Shown: positions 48,817 through 58,741, counted from the first letter of the stretch. The stretch is DNA of 64,000 nt from Tianweitania aestuarii (GCF_018457165.1 NZ_JAFMNX010000001.1:1054001-1118000); one strand, 5' to 3'. Numbers and translations are program-made. The notes: generated by a model not told the origin, from the sequence alone.

Positions 48817-49371
48817 ATGCTGGATAAAAGCCCTGACGCCTTCCGCACGATCTCCGAGGTCGCGGAAGATCTCGATCTGCCGCAGCATGTGCTGCGCTTT
48901 TGGGAAACCCGTTTCACCCAGATCAAGCCGATGAAGCGTGGCGGCGGCCGTCGCTACTACCGGCCGCATGACGTCGATCTGATCAAGGGCATCCGGCACA
49001 TGCTTTATGATCAGGGCTACACGATCAAGGGCGTGCAGAAGCTGCTGCGCGACAACGGCAACCAGTTCCTGATGGCCGTCGGCAACGGCGACATGGCGGC
49101 TGCCGAAGCGCTGGCGCAACGCAAGCAGGCGGAAGCACCCGAGCCGGTTCCGGCCGCGCCGCAGTCGCTGCAACGCGGTGCTGACGAGGAAATGCTGGTT
49201 GGCGAGCCGAAGGTGAAGCCCAGCCGACGCTTCTTCGGCATGGGTAAGCATGAGGAAGAGGGTCCGGTGTCAGCCGACCAGGGACGCCTTTCGCGCGACA
49301 ACCGCGCGCTGCTTCAGGAAGCTTTGTTCGATCTCTTGGAATGCAAGCGCCTGCTCGATCAGGTGCGCTGA
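48817..49371 (+). CDS. MerR-family transcriptional regulator
   Basis: This 184-residue protein has an N-terminal MerR winged helix: [40 protein letters not shown] and [20 protein letters not shown]. The C-terminal region is acidic and alanine-rich, with no metal-binding motif seen. GGGAG precedes the ATG at 48817. Located next to ihfA as in other alphaproteobacteria. Ligand unknown. Confidence 0.85.
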   Translation: MLDKSPDAFRTISEVAEDLDLPQHVLRFWETRFTQIKPMKRGGGRRYYRPHDVDLIKGIRHMLYDQGYTIKGVQKLLRDNGNQFLMAVGNGDMAAAEALAQRKQAEAPEPVPAAPQSLQRGADEEMLVGEPKVKPSRRFFGMGKHEEEGPVSADQGRLSRDNRALLQEALFDLLECKRLLDQVR

Positions 49372-49380
49372 CGGGAACGC

Positions 49381-49608
49381 TCAGTCGTCGTTCGCGGCGT
49401 TCAGCTGATCGGGCCGCAGGCCTTCATCCGATCCATCAAGATAGCCTTTTGACATTGCCCATTCACGCACAACCTGCGTGACGGCCAGCGCGTGGCTCTG
49501 CTCTGCGTTCGATTCCGCCATATAGCGATCAAGCGCAGTCGCAAGCTCCGGCGTCAGCGTGATGGTCAGCGTCTTGGCTTCGGAAGGTGCTGTCATGATC
49601 TCGGCCAT
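49381..49608 (-). CDS. Small ribbon-helix-helix-like protein
   Basis: This 75-residue acidic protein has a short segment, KTLTITLTPELATALDRYMA, that reads like a CopG-type RHH strand-helix, followed by a second helix (VTQVVREWAMSKGY). It could be a small regulator or an orphan antitoxin; no toxin gene is adjacent. Met5 at 49596 is a plausible alternative start. It is transcribed toward merR and lies next to tRNA-Pro(GGG). Confidence 0.6.
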   Translation of the reverse strand: MAEIMTAPSEAKTLTITLTPELATALDRYMAESNAEQSHALAVTQVVREWAMSKGYLDGSDEGLRPDQLNAANDD

Positions 49609-49666
49609 TCATCGAAAGGTACTCGATGAAGACGCGCAGACAGCTTGTTTGTTCCCGGAAGGAAAT

Positions 49667-49743
<77 letters not shown>

Positions 49744-49798
49744 AACCGCCGCAACCCTTATAGAGCATGGGGTTGCAGCGCAAGCGGGAAAAGACATC

Positions 49799-51064
49799 TC
49801 AGGATGAGTTTGCACCACCAGATGTTCCGTCGGCCGGTTCGGCGCCGAGTTCCGCGATCTTCAGCATCAATGCCACCGCAACTTCCATGTCTTGGACTGA
49901 CACCCACTCGAGCGGCCCGTGGATTTCCTGCATGCCGGCAAAGAGGTTGGGGCAAAGCAGTCCCATTTCGGTGAAGCGTGAGCCATCCGTGCCGCCTCTG
50001 AAGGCCGTGAACTTCGGCGTTTGGCCGATCTCGCTCATAGCACGCTCGGCGAGGTCGACCGGGCGTTTGTCCTTTTCCAGCCAGTAGCGCATGTTGCGAT
50101 ATTGGCTGCGGATGCTGCACGAGATCTTGGCGCGCGGTTCGGATGCCTGCAGCTTGGCCGCAATGTCCTCGATCAGCTGACCTTTGGAAGCGAGACCATC
50201 CAGCTCGTAGTCGCGGATGATCACGCGAATGGTGACCACCGACGAACCACCGGCGATTTCGGTCGCATGAACATAGCCCTCGCGGCCTTGCGTTGTTTCC
50301 GGGCTCATGTCGCGGGGAAGGGCGGCAACAAAGCTGGATGCAAGCACGACGGCGTTGACGAGCTGGTCTTTGGCGAGACCCGGATGGATCGAAACGCCTT
50401 CGATGCGAATCGTCGCTTCATCGGCCGAAAAGGTCTCGAACTCGATTTCGCCGACTTTCTGGCCATCGAAAGTGTATCCGAAATCCGCGCCGACGTCTTC
50501 CACCAAGGCTGGGTAAACGCCCTTGCCGATCTCTTCATCCGTGGTGAAGCAAATCCTGACCGGACCATGAGGCAGATCAGGATTGTCGATCAGGTGCTTG
50601 GCAGCCGTCATGACGATCGCGACGCCTGCCTTGTCGTCGGCACCCAGCAAGGTGGTTCCCGATGCGGTAACGATCGTGTCGCCGATCTTCTCACGGAGAT
50701 AAGGAACGTGGTCGGGTGAAAGAACCAGCGACGCATTGTCCGGATAGCGGATGTCGCTGCCATCATAGTTCCGGATCACCCTCGGCTTCACACCCGTGGC
50801 ATTGAACTGCGGCGTGGTGTCCATATGCGCCATGAAGGCGATGGTCGGACCGCTGGTGTTGCCGGGGATCGTGGCCAGAACGGCGCCGTGATCGTTGCGC
50901 GTGACGTCGACGGCGCCGATGTCCCGCAGTTCCTGCTCCAGAACCTTGCCCATCTCGATCTGGACATCGCTGGATGGATGCGTGGTGCTCTTGTCGTCGG
51001 CCTGGCTGTCGATGGCGCAATAGCGCACGAAGCGGCTTTCGAGATCCTTGGCGAAGTCAGACAT
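49799..51064 (-). CDS. pepT: Peptidase T (tripeptide aminopeptidase)
   Basis: This 421-residue M20 metallopeptidase removes N-terminal residues from tripeptides in the cytoplasm. The zinc sites show IAFMAHMDTTPQFNATGVK, LLGADDKAGVAIVMTAAK, CFTTDEEIGKGVYPAL and PTSGGTDGSRFTE-like (AFRGGTDGSRFTEMGLLC), with EIHGPLEWVSV. Its gene lies 122 nt downstream of the peptide-binding protein gene on the same strand. The pair suggests uptake and hydrolysis of small peptides. Confidence 0.95.
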   Translation of the reverse strand: MSDFAKDLESRFVRYCAIDSQADDKSTTHPSSDVQIEMGKVLEQELRDIGAVDVTRNDHGAVLATIPGNTSGPTIAFMAHMDTTPQFNATGVKPRVIRNYDGSDIRYPDNASLVLSPDHVPYLREKIGDTIVTASGTTLLGADDKAGVAIVMTAAKHLIDNPDLPHGPVRICFTTDEEIGKGVYPALVEDVGADFGYTFDGQKVGEIEFETFSADEATIRIEGVSIHPGLAKDQLVNAVVLASSFVAALPRDMSPETTQGREGYVHATEIAGGSSVVTIRVIIRDYELDGLASKGQLIEDIAAKLQASEPRAKISCSIRSQYRNMRYWLEKDKRPVDLAERAMSEIGQTPKFTAFRGGTDGSRFTEMGLLCPNLFAGMQEIHGPLEWVSVQDMEVAVALMLKIAELGAEPADGTSGGANSS

Positions 51065-51186
51065 GGTTCACTCGCTTGGCATGGTCAGGGGCAGCTTCAG
51101 ATAGGGCGACCCGAAGCCTTGAGGTGCTTGGAAAAGAGCCGGGGGAAAGCCCGCCCCGGCTCACAGATTGCCGGAACGGCTGGGCG

Positions 51187-52788
51187 CTACTCCGCCAGAT
51201 CGACCGTTTCGAACGTGTAGCTTCCAAGCGGATCTACCACGAAGCCTTCGACTTCCTTGCGCATGGGCACATACTGCGTGGAATGGGCGATCGTGAACCA
51301 GGGTGCATCGTCCTTGAACACCTTCTGCGCCTTTTCGTAAGCGCGCGTGCGGGCGTCCATGTCGGAGTTGACCTTGGCTTCGGCAATCAGCGAGGAAAAC
51401 TCTTCGTTGCACCAGAAGGCGCGGTTTGCGCCGCCGGCACCGGCGCCAGCGCAGGACAACAGCACGGACAGGAAGTTGTCCGGATCGCCGCTGGCACCCG
51501 TCCAGCCTAGGATCACCGCGCCGTCACGTCCAGGCTCCATCGACTTGGAAAGATACTCGCCCCACTCATAGCTGACGATCTCAGCCGTGACGCCGACCTT
51601 GGCGAGGTCTGCCTGCATGATCTCGGCCGTTCGGCGTCCGTTCGGCATATAAGGGCGCTGTGCGGACATTGCCCAGAGCTTCATGTGCAGGTCGTTGACG
51701 CCTTCTTCCTTCAGGATGTTGCGGGCCGCTTCGGGATCATACGGATCGTCGACGACATCCTCGTTATAGGACCACATCGTCGGCGGAATCGGGTTCTTTG
51801 CCGGCTGGGCCCCGCCCAGGAACACGGAATCGATGATGGCCTGCTTGTTCATGGCCATGTTGAGCGCCTTGCGCACGCGCACATTGTCGAACGGTGCCAT
51901 CTGCGTGTTGTAGGCGAGATAGCCGACATTCAGGCCGGCCTTTTCCTCGAGCTTGAGCTGAGGATCGGCCTTGATGCCCTCGAGATCGGCGGGCGCAGGA
52001 TAGGGCATCAGGTGGCATTCGCCGGATCGCAGCTTTTGAAGGCGCACGGCGGCATCGGTGGTGATCGCGAAAAGCAGGTCGTCGACCTTTGCCTTCTCGC
52101 CCCAATAATCCGGGTTCTTCTTATAGCGGATGGCGGCGTCCGGCTGGTAGGCGACGAAGGTGAACGGACCGGTGCCGATCGGCAGGTTGTTGAAGTCTTC
52201 CTGCCTGCCGAGCTCCAGAAGCTTGTCGGCATATTCCTTCGACATGATAGAGGTGAAGTGTAGCCCGACCGTCGACAGGAACGGCGCTTCGGGCCGGCTC
52301 AGCTTGAAGCGAACAGTGTGCTCGTCGACCTTTTCGATGGCCTCGATCAGCGTGTCGAACTCCATCGAGTGGTAATATTCGTAGCTCGTTCCCGGCAGAT
52401 ATTCGTGCCAGGGATTGTCGGCATTGCCTTGCCGATCGAACGTGAAGATCACGTCATCCGCGTTGAACTCGCGGGTCGGCGTGAAGGCGTCGTTGGAGTG
52501 CCACTTCACACCCTTGCGCAGATGGAACGTGTATTCCTTGCCATCGGGCGAAACGTCCCAGCTTTCAGCGAGGCTCGGGATGATCTCCGTTGTTCCCGGT
52601 TTGAAATCGAGCAGGCGGTTGTAGATGGGGTGAGCCGAGGCGTCGAAGGTCGTGCCCGACGTGTAATGCGATGGATCGAACCCTTCAGGAGATGCTTCCG
52701 AGCAATAAACGAAGGTCTTGGAGAAGGCTGCTGTGGGAGCCGTGATTGCTGCCGAAGCAAGCAGGATGCCAGCGAGGGTTCTGTTCAT
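51187..52788 (-). CDS. Dipeptide/oligopeptide ABC transporter binding protein (orphan)
   Basis: This 533-residue family 5 binding protein has a Sec signal peptide ([20 protein letters not shown], cut before KTFVYC) and DppA-like blocks: [61 protein letters not shown] and [19 protein letters not shown]. It captures peptides in the periplasm. No permease or ATPase gene is next to it, so it works with a transporter elsewhere. GGAGAG precedes the ATG at 52788. Confidence 0.93.
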   Translation of the reverse strand: MNRTLAGILLASAAITAPTAAFSKTFVYCSEASPEGFDPSHYTSGTTFDASAHPIYNRLLDFKPGTTEIIPSLAESWDVSPDGKEYTFHLRKGVKWHSNDAFTPTREFNADDVIFTFDRQGNADNPWHEYLPGTSYEYYHSMEFDTLIEAIEKVDEHTVRFKLSRPEAPFLSTVGLHFTSIMSKEYADKLLELGRQEDFNNLPIGTGPFTFVAYQPDAAIRYKKNPDYWGEKAKVDDLLFAITTDAAVRLQKLRSGECHLMPYPAPADLEGIKADPQLKLEEKAGLNVGYLAYNTQMAPFDNVRVRKALNMAMNKQAIIDSVFLGGAQPAKNPIPPTMWSYNEDVVDDPYDPEAARNILKEEGVNDLHMKLWAMSAQRPYMPNGRRTAEIMQADLAKVGVTAEIVSYEWGEYLSKSMEPGRDGAVILGWTGASGDPDNFLSVLLSCAGAGAGGANRAFWCNEEFSSLIAEAKVNSDMDARTRAYEKAQKVFKDDAPWFTIAHSTQYVPMRKEVEGFVVDPLGSYTFETVDLAE

Positions 52789-53010
52789 CGTTATCTCTCC
52801 TGTGCCGACGCGCAAGCGCCGTGTGTTGACGTGCAACCTATCGTCGGACTTGCGCCTTCCGCAACCAAGGCTATCCACAGGACCGGCATATTTGGCGCCG
52901 GAGCAGCGTTTCCAAAACTCGCCGCCACGAGATCAAACGGCGAATTGATTTCACAATATCAGAGTATTCTCATATAGGGGACCCGACCCAAGACCGAGGA
53001 TATCTGGCTC

Positions 53011-53160
53011 ATGCTGCCCCTACGCATCCGGCTTCCCGGTGGGACCCTTAAGGTAAAGCGCTATTGGCATCTTCGCAGCGATGAGCGTGCGAGGCTGGTG
53101 CCCGTCTGGAAATGCGGCTCGACCTATTTCGTGTGGCAGTCACGACGCAAGAAGCACTGA
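53011..53160 (+). CDS. 49-residue basic small protein
   Basis: The ORF encodes MLPLRIRLPGGTLKVKRYWH and continues to QSRRKKH at the C-terminus. It is strongly basic, with one Cys and several Trp, and GAGGA lies about 10 nt before the ATG. AT-rich sequence at about 52945-52976 could hold a promoter, and a strong terminator follows 32 nt after the stop. The isolated promoter-ORF-terminator setting supports a real small gene. No family is recognised. Confidence 0.5.
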   Translation: MLPLRIRLPGGTLKVKRYWHLRSDERARLVPVWKCGSTYFVWQSRRKKH

Positions 53161-53191
53161 ATAGGCTTTATGTCGCTGTTACCCCAACAAA

Positions 53192-53218
53192 AAAGCGGGC
53201 TGCAAGGCAGCCCGCTTT
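53192..53218. terminator. Bidirectional terminator between the 49-residue ORF and the sugar dehydrogenase
   Basis: AAAGCGGGCTGC (53192-53203) pairs with GCAGCCCGCTTT (53207-53218) around AAG. A-tract upstream and T-tract downstream serve both strands. Confidence 0.93.
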
Positions 53219-53240
53219 CGTTTGTGCAAGTTCAAAGGGA

Positions 53241-54539
53241 TCAGGCTTCCGGCGTGACCTTGAGGATGGTCGAAGTGCCGGCATTCGGGTTCTCAGTCAC
53301 GGCGTAGATCGCGCCGTCTTCACCCACCTTCACGTCCCGCACGCGGGCGTCGAGCGGAATGCGTTCTTCGGAAGCGACTCGGTCGTTGTCGAGGTGCAGA
53401 ACCACGATGCCGGTGGAAACGAGGCCGCCGATCAGGACGGTGTTGTCCCAGTCCGCAAACTGGTCACCTTCGTAGAACACCATGCCGGACGGGCCGATCA
53501 CCGGATCCCAGTAATAAACCGGCTGCTCCATGCCGTCTTTGGCGGTAATGCCTTCGCCGATCGGCTGGCCGCTGTAATCGAGACCATAGGTGATGACCGG
53601 CCAGCCATAATTCTTGCCGCCTTCGGGCAGGTTGAGCTCATCGCCACCCTTCGGGCCGTGTTCAACCGTCCACAAGCGGCCCTGACCATCCAGAGCGGCG
53701 GACTGCATGTTGCGGTGGCCGTAGGACCAGATTTCCGGCTGGGCATCCTGCTGGTCGGCGAACGGGTTGTTGTCCGCTGCCGTGCCATCCGCCTTGATGC
53801 GGAACACCTTGCCGAGCCCGCTGCTGAGATCCTGAGCCTGGACACGCGGCTCGGAGTCAGAGCGCTCGCCGACCGTGACGTAGAGCTGGCCGTCTTCGGT
53901 CGGCACGATGCGCGAGCCGAAGTGCTTGTTGTTCTGCCATGATGGCGTCTGCTGGAAGATCACCTTCACGTCTTCAAGCTTGCCGCCGCCATTGTCGTCC
54001 AATGCGAGGGTGGCGGAAGCAACGGACGTGCCGTTGCCATCGTCGCGCGGCTCGCTGAAGCTGAAGAAGATCCGGTTCGAGCTTTCGAAATCGGGTGCAA
54101 GCGCCACATCGAGCAGGCCGCCCTGACCGCGTGCATCGACGTCCGGCACGCCTTCAAGCGCGGCACCCGGCTTGCCGTCGGCCGACACAACATGCATCGC
54201 GCCTTCCTTGGTGGTGACCAGCATGCGGCCGTCCGGCAGGAACTCCATGGCCCAAAGCTGCGGCAGGCCCTCGGCAATGGTGGTCACCGACACCTTTGCC
54301 AGATTGGATGGCTGGGGTGCGCGCGTCTGGTTCTCGAAGGCGGGCTTCTGATTGGGCGCGTTGGGGCTCTTCGTTTCAACCGGCTGGTTGGGCGGCGTGC
54401 CTTCATCGCCGCTCGCAGGAACCTGGCCTTCCACCTGTTCCACCGGCGAGGTGTCGCCCGTGGACTGGGCATGCGCGGAAACGCCGGCAAGGCTGAGGGA
54501 TAGAGCGGTGCTGGCGAAAAGGGTCAGGAAGCGGCTCAT
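53241..54539 (-). CDS. PQQ-dependent sugar dehydrogenase (aldose dehydrogenase type)
   Basis: This 432-residue beta-propeller enzyme has a Sec signal peptide (MSRFLTLFASTALSLSLAGV, cleaved after HAQ). Family motifs: WAMEFLPDGRMLVTTKEGAM, LLDVALAPDFESSNRIFFSF, HFGSRIVPTEDGQLYVTVGE, YGHRNMQSAALDGQGRLWTV and EHGPKGGDELNLPEGGKNYG, which bind PQQ and metal. It would oxidise aldoses in the periplasm. The proline-rich linker (about residues 25-75) between signal and propeller is long. No PQQ genes are in the window. Start ATG 54539 follows AAGGA. Confidence 0.9.
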   Translation of the reverse strand: MSRFLTLFASTALSLSLAGVSAHAQSTGDTSPVEQVEGQVPASGDEGTPPNQPVETKSPNAPNQKPAFENQTRAPQPSNLAKVSVTTIAEGLPQLWAMEFLPDGRMLVTTKEGAMHVVSADGKPGAALEGVPDVDARGQGGLLDVALAPDFESSNRIFFSFSEPRDDGNGTSVASATLALDDNGGGKLEDVKVIFQQTPSWQNNKHFGSRIVPTEDGQLYVTVGERSDSEPRVQAQDLSSGLGKVFRIKADGTAADNNPFADQQDAQPEIWSYGHRNMQSAALDGQGRLWTVEHGPKGGDELNLPEGGKNYGWPVITYGLDYSGQPIGEGITAKDGMEQPVYYWDPVIGPSGMVFYEGDQFADWDNTVLIGGLVSTGIVVLHLDNDRVASEERIPLDARVRDVKVGEDGAIYAVTENPNAGTSTILKVTPEA

Positions 54540-54710
54540 GGATTGTCCTTGTGTCGCGAAATCTTGGGTTGGCCCGTGCTGGGTTTCAGCGCACGCCGCT
54601 GTGGCGCACTCCGAGTGCATTCGTAATGCGAGCGGGACGAGCGGGTTGCGACACGCCTTTTCAACAACACGTCATCGCGCAGGTGCGCAGCGATCTGAGC
54701 CGGCGGCAGG

Positions 54711-55961
54711 TCAGTCTTGTTGGCGGCGCTGCAAACGGGCTTGATGACCGTAGCGGGCTTCCAAGGCGATGCAGCCCCAGACCATTCCGAGCAGCAGATA
54801 GAAATGCCGCCAGTGATCGGTGTCGATCACGCTGCCGAGCGCAATGTGTCCAAGAAGGGTCGCATAAGCGCAAAGCAGATAGGGCTGCCACGGACGATCG
54901 CGGAACAGGATGCGAAAGCCGGCCGCGATGGTCCACAGGATCAGCGTGAGATAAGACACGAAGCCGAGCCAGCCGTAATCCATCAGCGCCTTCAGCCAGA
55001 TATTGTGCGTGTCTTCACCGAAGATCGTACCGAACACGAGCGGGCCGATGCCCAGCGGGTGCTCCAACGCCATCGCAAAGCCATAGCCGTAGCGCGCGAA
55101 GCGGCCTAGGCGCGCGCCGTCATAGCTCTGCACCAGCTGCGCACGCGTTGAAAAAAGGTCGGCGACCCCCGGCAGTTGCAGGGCGATCAGAATGGCGAGG
55201 CTGACGAACACGATTGCGCCCAGGCTCATGACGGCGACGCGCAAACGGAACCGGCCGCTGGAACTTTGCAGAAAAAGCGCTGCAACCAGCACGATGGCGG
55301 CAGCACCGAACAGGCCCCATGCGCCACGGGAAAAGGACAGGAAGATACCGGTCACCAGGATCAGCAGCGGTGCGCTCCAGATCACGGCGTTCCTCAGGCT
55401 GCCGGTTAATATGCGATGCAGCATGTAGATGCCGGGAAAAACGAGAAACGGACCGAACACGTTCGGGTCCTGAAAGGCACCCGCTGCGCGATCGTATTTC
55501 GTGAACATCTCGGCGCCGGGCAGAAGGTGGAAGTAACCGACAATGCCCAGGAACGAAGTCACGACGGCCGCCAACACCCAGGCCAGAGCCATGGAGCGGA
55601 AGAGTTCAGGCTTGGATTCCGTGACGGAGGCATAGAAGATCGCGGTGAAGGCGAGGAACATGGAGACGGCGAGGTAAAGCGGCGTTTGCTTGAGATCCGC
55701 CATTTGCGTCATCGAGATCATGCCGCCGATGTTGAAGGTGATCAGCAGGATCACGAGCGGCAGGATGGCGCGCGAGATGCGCAGGCCGAACAAGGCCCAG
55801 ACGCCGATCAGCCCCGCCATGTAGAGCTCGTAGGGTGCCGGTTCCTCGATCACGAAGCCGGACAAAAGCACGCCGAGGCTGACCGCCGCCGTGGTGATCA
55901 GGGCGATTAGCTTGGCGTTGACGGCGGCGCGCGGCAGCGCCGGATGAACGAGGGCGCTAAT
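54711..55961 (-). CDS. O-antigen ligase/polymerase family protein, likely AUU start
   Basis: A polytopic protein of the Wzy_C (O-antigen ligase) family, with about 10 transmembrane helices. Its motif is AAGAFQDPNVFGPFLVFPGI and later HNIWLKALMDYGWLGFVSYL. From the first GTG (55871) it begins in mid-helix (MLLSGFVIEEPAP), and no ATG/GTG/TTG lies upstream. The frame continues upstream to ATT at 55961-55959, with GGAG 7 nt before, giving 416 residues with a full first helix (KLIALITTAAVSLGVLLSG). The ATT overlaps the stop of the priming glycosyltransferase. It polymerises or ligates the exopolysaccharide repeat. Confidence 0.78.
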   Translation of the reverse strand: MSALVHPALPRAAVNAKLIALITTAAVSLGVLLSGFVIEEPAPYELYMAGLIGVWALFGLRISRAILPLVILLITFNIGGMISMTQMADLKQTPLYLAVSMFLAFTAIFYASVTESKPELFRSMALAWVLAAVVTSFLGIVGYFHLLPGAEMFTKYDRAAGAFQDPNVFGPFLVFPGIYMLHRILTGSLRNAVIWSAPLLILVTGIFLSFSRGAWGLFGAAAIVLVAALFLQSSSGRFRLRVAVMSLGAIVFVSLAILIALQLPGVADLFSTRAQLVQSYDGARLGRFARYGYGFAMALEHPLGIGPLVFGTIFGEDTHNIWLKALMDYGWLGFVSYLTLILWTIAAGFRILFRDRPWQPYLLCAYATLLGHIALGSVIDTDHWRHFYLLLGMVWGCIALEARYGHQARLQRRQQD

Positions 55962-57495
55962 ATGCGTTCTCCGAGCGCAAAAGGCGGATCGGGGTCAGGA
56001 ACAGGATCTTGAGGTCGAACCAGATCGACCAGTTTTCGATGTAATCGAGGTCGTATTCCGTGCGCATGCGGATCTTGTCGGAGGAATCGATCTCGCCACG
56101 CCAGCCGCTGATCTGCGCCCAGCCGGTGACGCCGGGTTTCACACGGTGGCGCGCGAAGTAGCCGTCGACGACTTCATAAAAGAGCGTGTCATGCGACTGC
56201 GCCGACACGGCATGGGGGCGGGGGCCGACCAGCGACAGGCTGCCGAACAAGGCATTGAAGAACTGCGGCAGCTCGTCGATCGAGGTCTTGCGGATGAAGC
56301 GGCCGACGCGAGTGACGCGCGGATCGTTCTTGGTGACGGCCTGCTTGGCGGTCGGATCGCATTGCTCGCTGAACATCGAGCGGAACTTGAGGACCTCGAT
56401 CTCCTCGTTGTTGAAGCCGTGCCGCTTCTGCCGGAACAGGATCGGACCCTTGCTGTCCAGCTTGATCGCAATGGCTGTGGCGATCATCACCGGCGAGAAC
56501 AGGATGATCCCGAACAGGCTGAACACGATGTCGAAGATGCGCTTGGCGACCGAGTCCCAATCGTTGATCGGCTTGTCGAAGATGTCGAGCATCGGCACCT
56601 GGCCGATGAAGGAATAAGAGCGCGGCCGGAAATGCAGGTTGTGCGTGTGCGCCGACAGGCGAATGTCGACCGGCAAGATCCAGAGCTTCTTGAGAAGCGT
56701 CAGCACGCGCGATTCCGCCGTCAACGGCAGCGACACGATCAGCATGTCGATATGGGCGATGCGCGCGAATTCCAGCAGCTCGTTGATGTTGCCGAGCTTC
56801 GGGTAACCCGCAACGATCGCGGGCGAGCGGCGGTCATCACGATCGTCGAAGATGCCGCAGATTCGGATGTCGTTATAGGGCTGTGCTTCGATGGAGCGGA
56901 TCAGCATTTCGGCCGCCTGACCACCGCCGACGATCACCGCACGACGCTCGATGACGCCGTTGCGCACCCAGCGCTTCACGAAGATCGACACGATGACGCG
57001 CACGAGAAGGATCGCGGTGAAGCCGCCCAGGAACCATGAGCCGAACCAGACGCGCGAAAAGTCTTCAGACCATTTCAGCAGAAAGCCCATCGTCGCCAGC
57101 GCGCCGAGCGCCGCCATCCAGGCAAGGCCCAGACGGGCGAGGTTCTGCAGCGGTCGGCTGAGGATACGAAACTGGTAGGCTTCCGCGACGTTCAGGAACG
57201 CCACCGCAAGCAGCGAGCCGCTGGCGATCACGGCGGGATATTCCCAGGCCAGCCACGGTCCCTGGCCGACATAAACGACGCGGATCAGAAGGCCGACCGC
57301 GCATAGGAGCACGAATTCGGCGATGCGCAGCAGGCCGCTCACCATGTTCGATGACATGCCGTCGCCGCGATATTGCTGCGCGATCTGGCGCGCCATATCG
57401 TTCAATTCTCGACGCGGCGCGGTCGCGAGTTCGCCGTCGCGGAAGCTGCGAACAGCTTCCAACGTATAGCGAAGCGCCGGATCGTTTTCAGTCAT
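55957..57495 (-). CDS. Undecaprenyl-phosphate sugar phosphotransferase (priming glycosyltransferase)
   Basis: This 512-residue enzyme starts polysaccharide synthesis by moving a hexose-phosphate from UDP-sugar to undecaprenyl phosphate. The N-terminal half has about four transmembrane helices and a CoA-binding-like fold (ERRAVIVGGGQAAEMLIRSI). The C-terminal catalytic part: DIVFSLFGIILFSPVMIATA, LKFRSMFSEQCDPTAKQAVT, KTSIDELPQFFNALFGSLSL, VGPRPHAVSAQSHDTLFYEV and GVTGWAQISGWRGEIDS. It resembles WcaJ/ExoY types. The first 50 residues are a soluble leader. Located just upstream of the ligase. Confidence 0.93.
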   Translation of the reverse strand: MTENDPALRYTLEAVRSFRDGELATAPRRELNDMARQIAQQYRGDGMSSNMVSGLLRIAEFVLLCAVGLLIRVVYVGQGPWLAWEYPAVIASGSLLAVAFLNVAEAYQFRILSRPLQNLARLGLAWMAALGALATMGFLLKWSEDFSRVWFGSWFLGGFTAILLVRVIVSIFVKRWVRNGVIERRAVIVGGGQAAEMLIRSIEAQPYNDIRICGIFDDRDDRRSPAIVAGYPKLGNINELLEFARIAHIDMLIVSLPLTAESRVLTLLKKLWILPVDIRLSAHTHNLHFRPRSYSFIGQVPMLDIFDKPINDWDSVAKRIFDIVFSLFGIILFSPVMIATAIAIKLDSKGPILFRQKRHGFNNEEIEVLKFRSMFSEQCDPTAKQAVTKNDPRVTRVGRFIRKTSIDELPQFFNALFGSLSLVGPRPHAVSAQSHDTLFYEVVDGYFARHRVKPGVTGWAQISGWRGEIDSSDKIRMRTEYDLDYIENWSIWFDLKILFLTPIRLLRSENAY

Positions 57496-57604
57496 GCAGA
57501 ACTGGCCCCGCGGACGCCCTGTCTTAGAGCTCCGTTCTTCCGGGCATATATGATGACGAAGCGGCTAATAAAGACTTGCAGCTGCCTGCGACTTTGTCGC
57601 GGCC

Positions 57605-58741
57605 TTAGCGCGCGAGTGCGTCGAAATAAGCTTTTTCGATCTCACGGGCCATCACATCGGCACCGAACCGCGTTTGCAGCGCCTCAGGCGAGGGCATCGC
57701 ATTGTGCAGACCCTGGGGATCATCAATCGCTTCCACCATGCGCTCGGCCAGCGCATCAGCCGAACCGGGCCTGATCAGGGCAGGCGAGGACGGGCCAAGG
57801 ATTTCGGGAATCCCGCCGACCTTGGTGGCGATCATCGGCATGCCGGCGGCGAGCGCTTCGAGCACGATGTAAGGCATGGCTTCGGCGCGCGAGGGCACGA
57901 CGATCACGCGACCAAGCGCAAAAGCCTGCCGCGCCGGCATCGCTGGATGAAAGGTGATCCGGTCAGCCAATCCTAAGCCGGCTGCCTGAGCCTTGTAGTG
58001 GGGCAGGTCGTCGCCATCCCCGACCATCACCGCTTTCAGCGGTCGGGACAGGGCGTTTTCCGCTTTCGCCAGAGCGTCGATGAAGATGTCGGGACCTTTC
58101 AGGTCGCGCATCATGCCGATGTAAAGGAAGTCGGCGGCGTCCGTGTTGGGCGATACCGGCTCGAATTCTTCCGCGCGCAGACCATTGTAAACGAGGCGGT
58201 ACGGCGCTTTGGGCTGGCCGACCTTGCTCACGAAGGCCCGCATTTCATGTTCAGACACGAACAACAGCTGGTCGGTTGTAAACCGCTCCATCAGCCGTTC
58301 GATCGCAAACACGGTGCGGCCGAACATCGTCTGCTCGTCATAATGCAGGCTTCCGCCATGCGGTGAATAAAGGCGGGCTACGCGAGACCTTGAAACCCGC
58401 AGAAGTGAGCCGAACATGCGGGCATAAACGCCACCCTTGGCGCCATGCCCGTGCAGAACGTCCGGCTGCAATTGCTTGATGATCTTGTAGGTGCGCCAGG
58501 CCGCGGCGATGTCGCCAAGGCCGATGTTGCGCTGGATCGGCGTGCGGTGGATGCCAAGCGCCAGCTGTGGTTCGATTTCAGCGAACAAGCGCGCTTCATG
58601 CGCTCCGCCCGTGGTGGAGTCGCAGACGATGCCGACCTGATGCCCCGCCGCAACCTGTGCCTGCGTGAGATCGCGCACATGCCGGAAGATGCCGCCCACC
58701 GGCGACCGGAAGCAATGCAGGATGCGCAGCTGTTGAGCCAA
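57605..58741 (-). CDS. Glycosyltransferase family 4
   Basis: This 378-residue GT-B enzyme of family 4 shows LRILHCFRSPVGGIFRHVRD at the N-terminus, and the donor-binding region VVPSRAEAMPYIVLEALAAG, with MPMIATKVGGIPEILGPSSP after it. It adds a sugar to the growing exopolysaccharide unit. The start is a TTG at 58741, 20 nt after the export protein stop; upstream CTG or ATC codons are in frame, so the start is uncertain. A 109-bp gap with no recognised site separates it from the priming transferase gene. Confidence 0.9.
   Translation of the reverse strand: MAQQLRILHCFRSPVGGIFRHVRDLTQAQVAAGHQVGIVCDSTTGGAHEARLFAEIEPQLALGIHRTPIQRNIGLGDIAAAWRTYKIIKQLQPDVLHGHGAKGGVYARMFGSLLRVSRSRVARLYSPHGGSLHYDEQTMFGRTVFAIERLMERFTTDQLLFVSEHEMRAFVSKVGQPKAPYRLVYNGLRAEEFEPVSPNTDAADFLYIGMMRDLKGPDIFIDALAKAENALSRPLKAVMVGDGDDLPHYKAQAAGLGLADRITFHPAMPARQAFALGRVIVVPSRAEAMPYIVLEALAAGMPMIATKVGGIPEILGPSSPALIRPGSADALAERMVEAIDDPQGLHNAMPSPEALQTRFGADVMAREIEKAYFDALAR

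Noticed and set aside
49381-49608. RHH-like protein as the antitoxin of a toxin-antitoxin pair
   Set aside because: No partner gene is adjacent: one side is merR and the other is a tRNA. It is kept as a small RHH-like protein only.
52985-52996. GACCCAAGACCG shared by the ldtP repeats (34712-34723) and the region before the 49-residue ORF
   Set aside because: A single 12-bp match between two places in 64 kb is expected by chance, and the positions relative to the genes differ.
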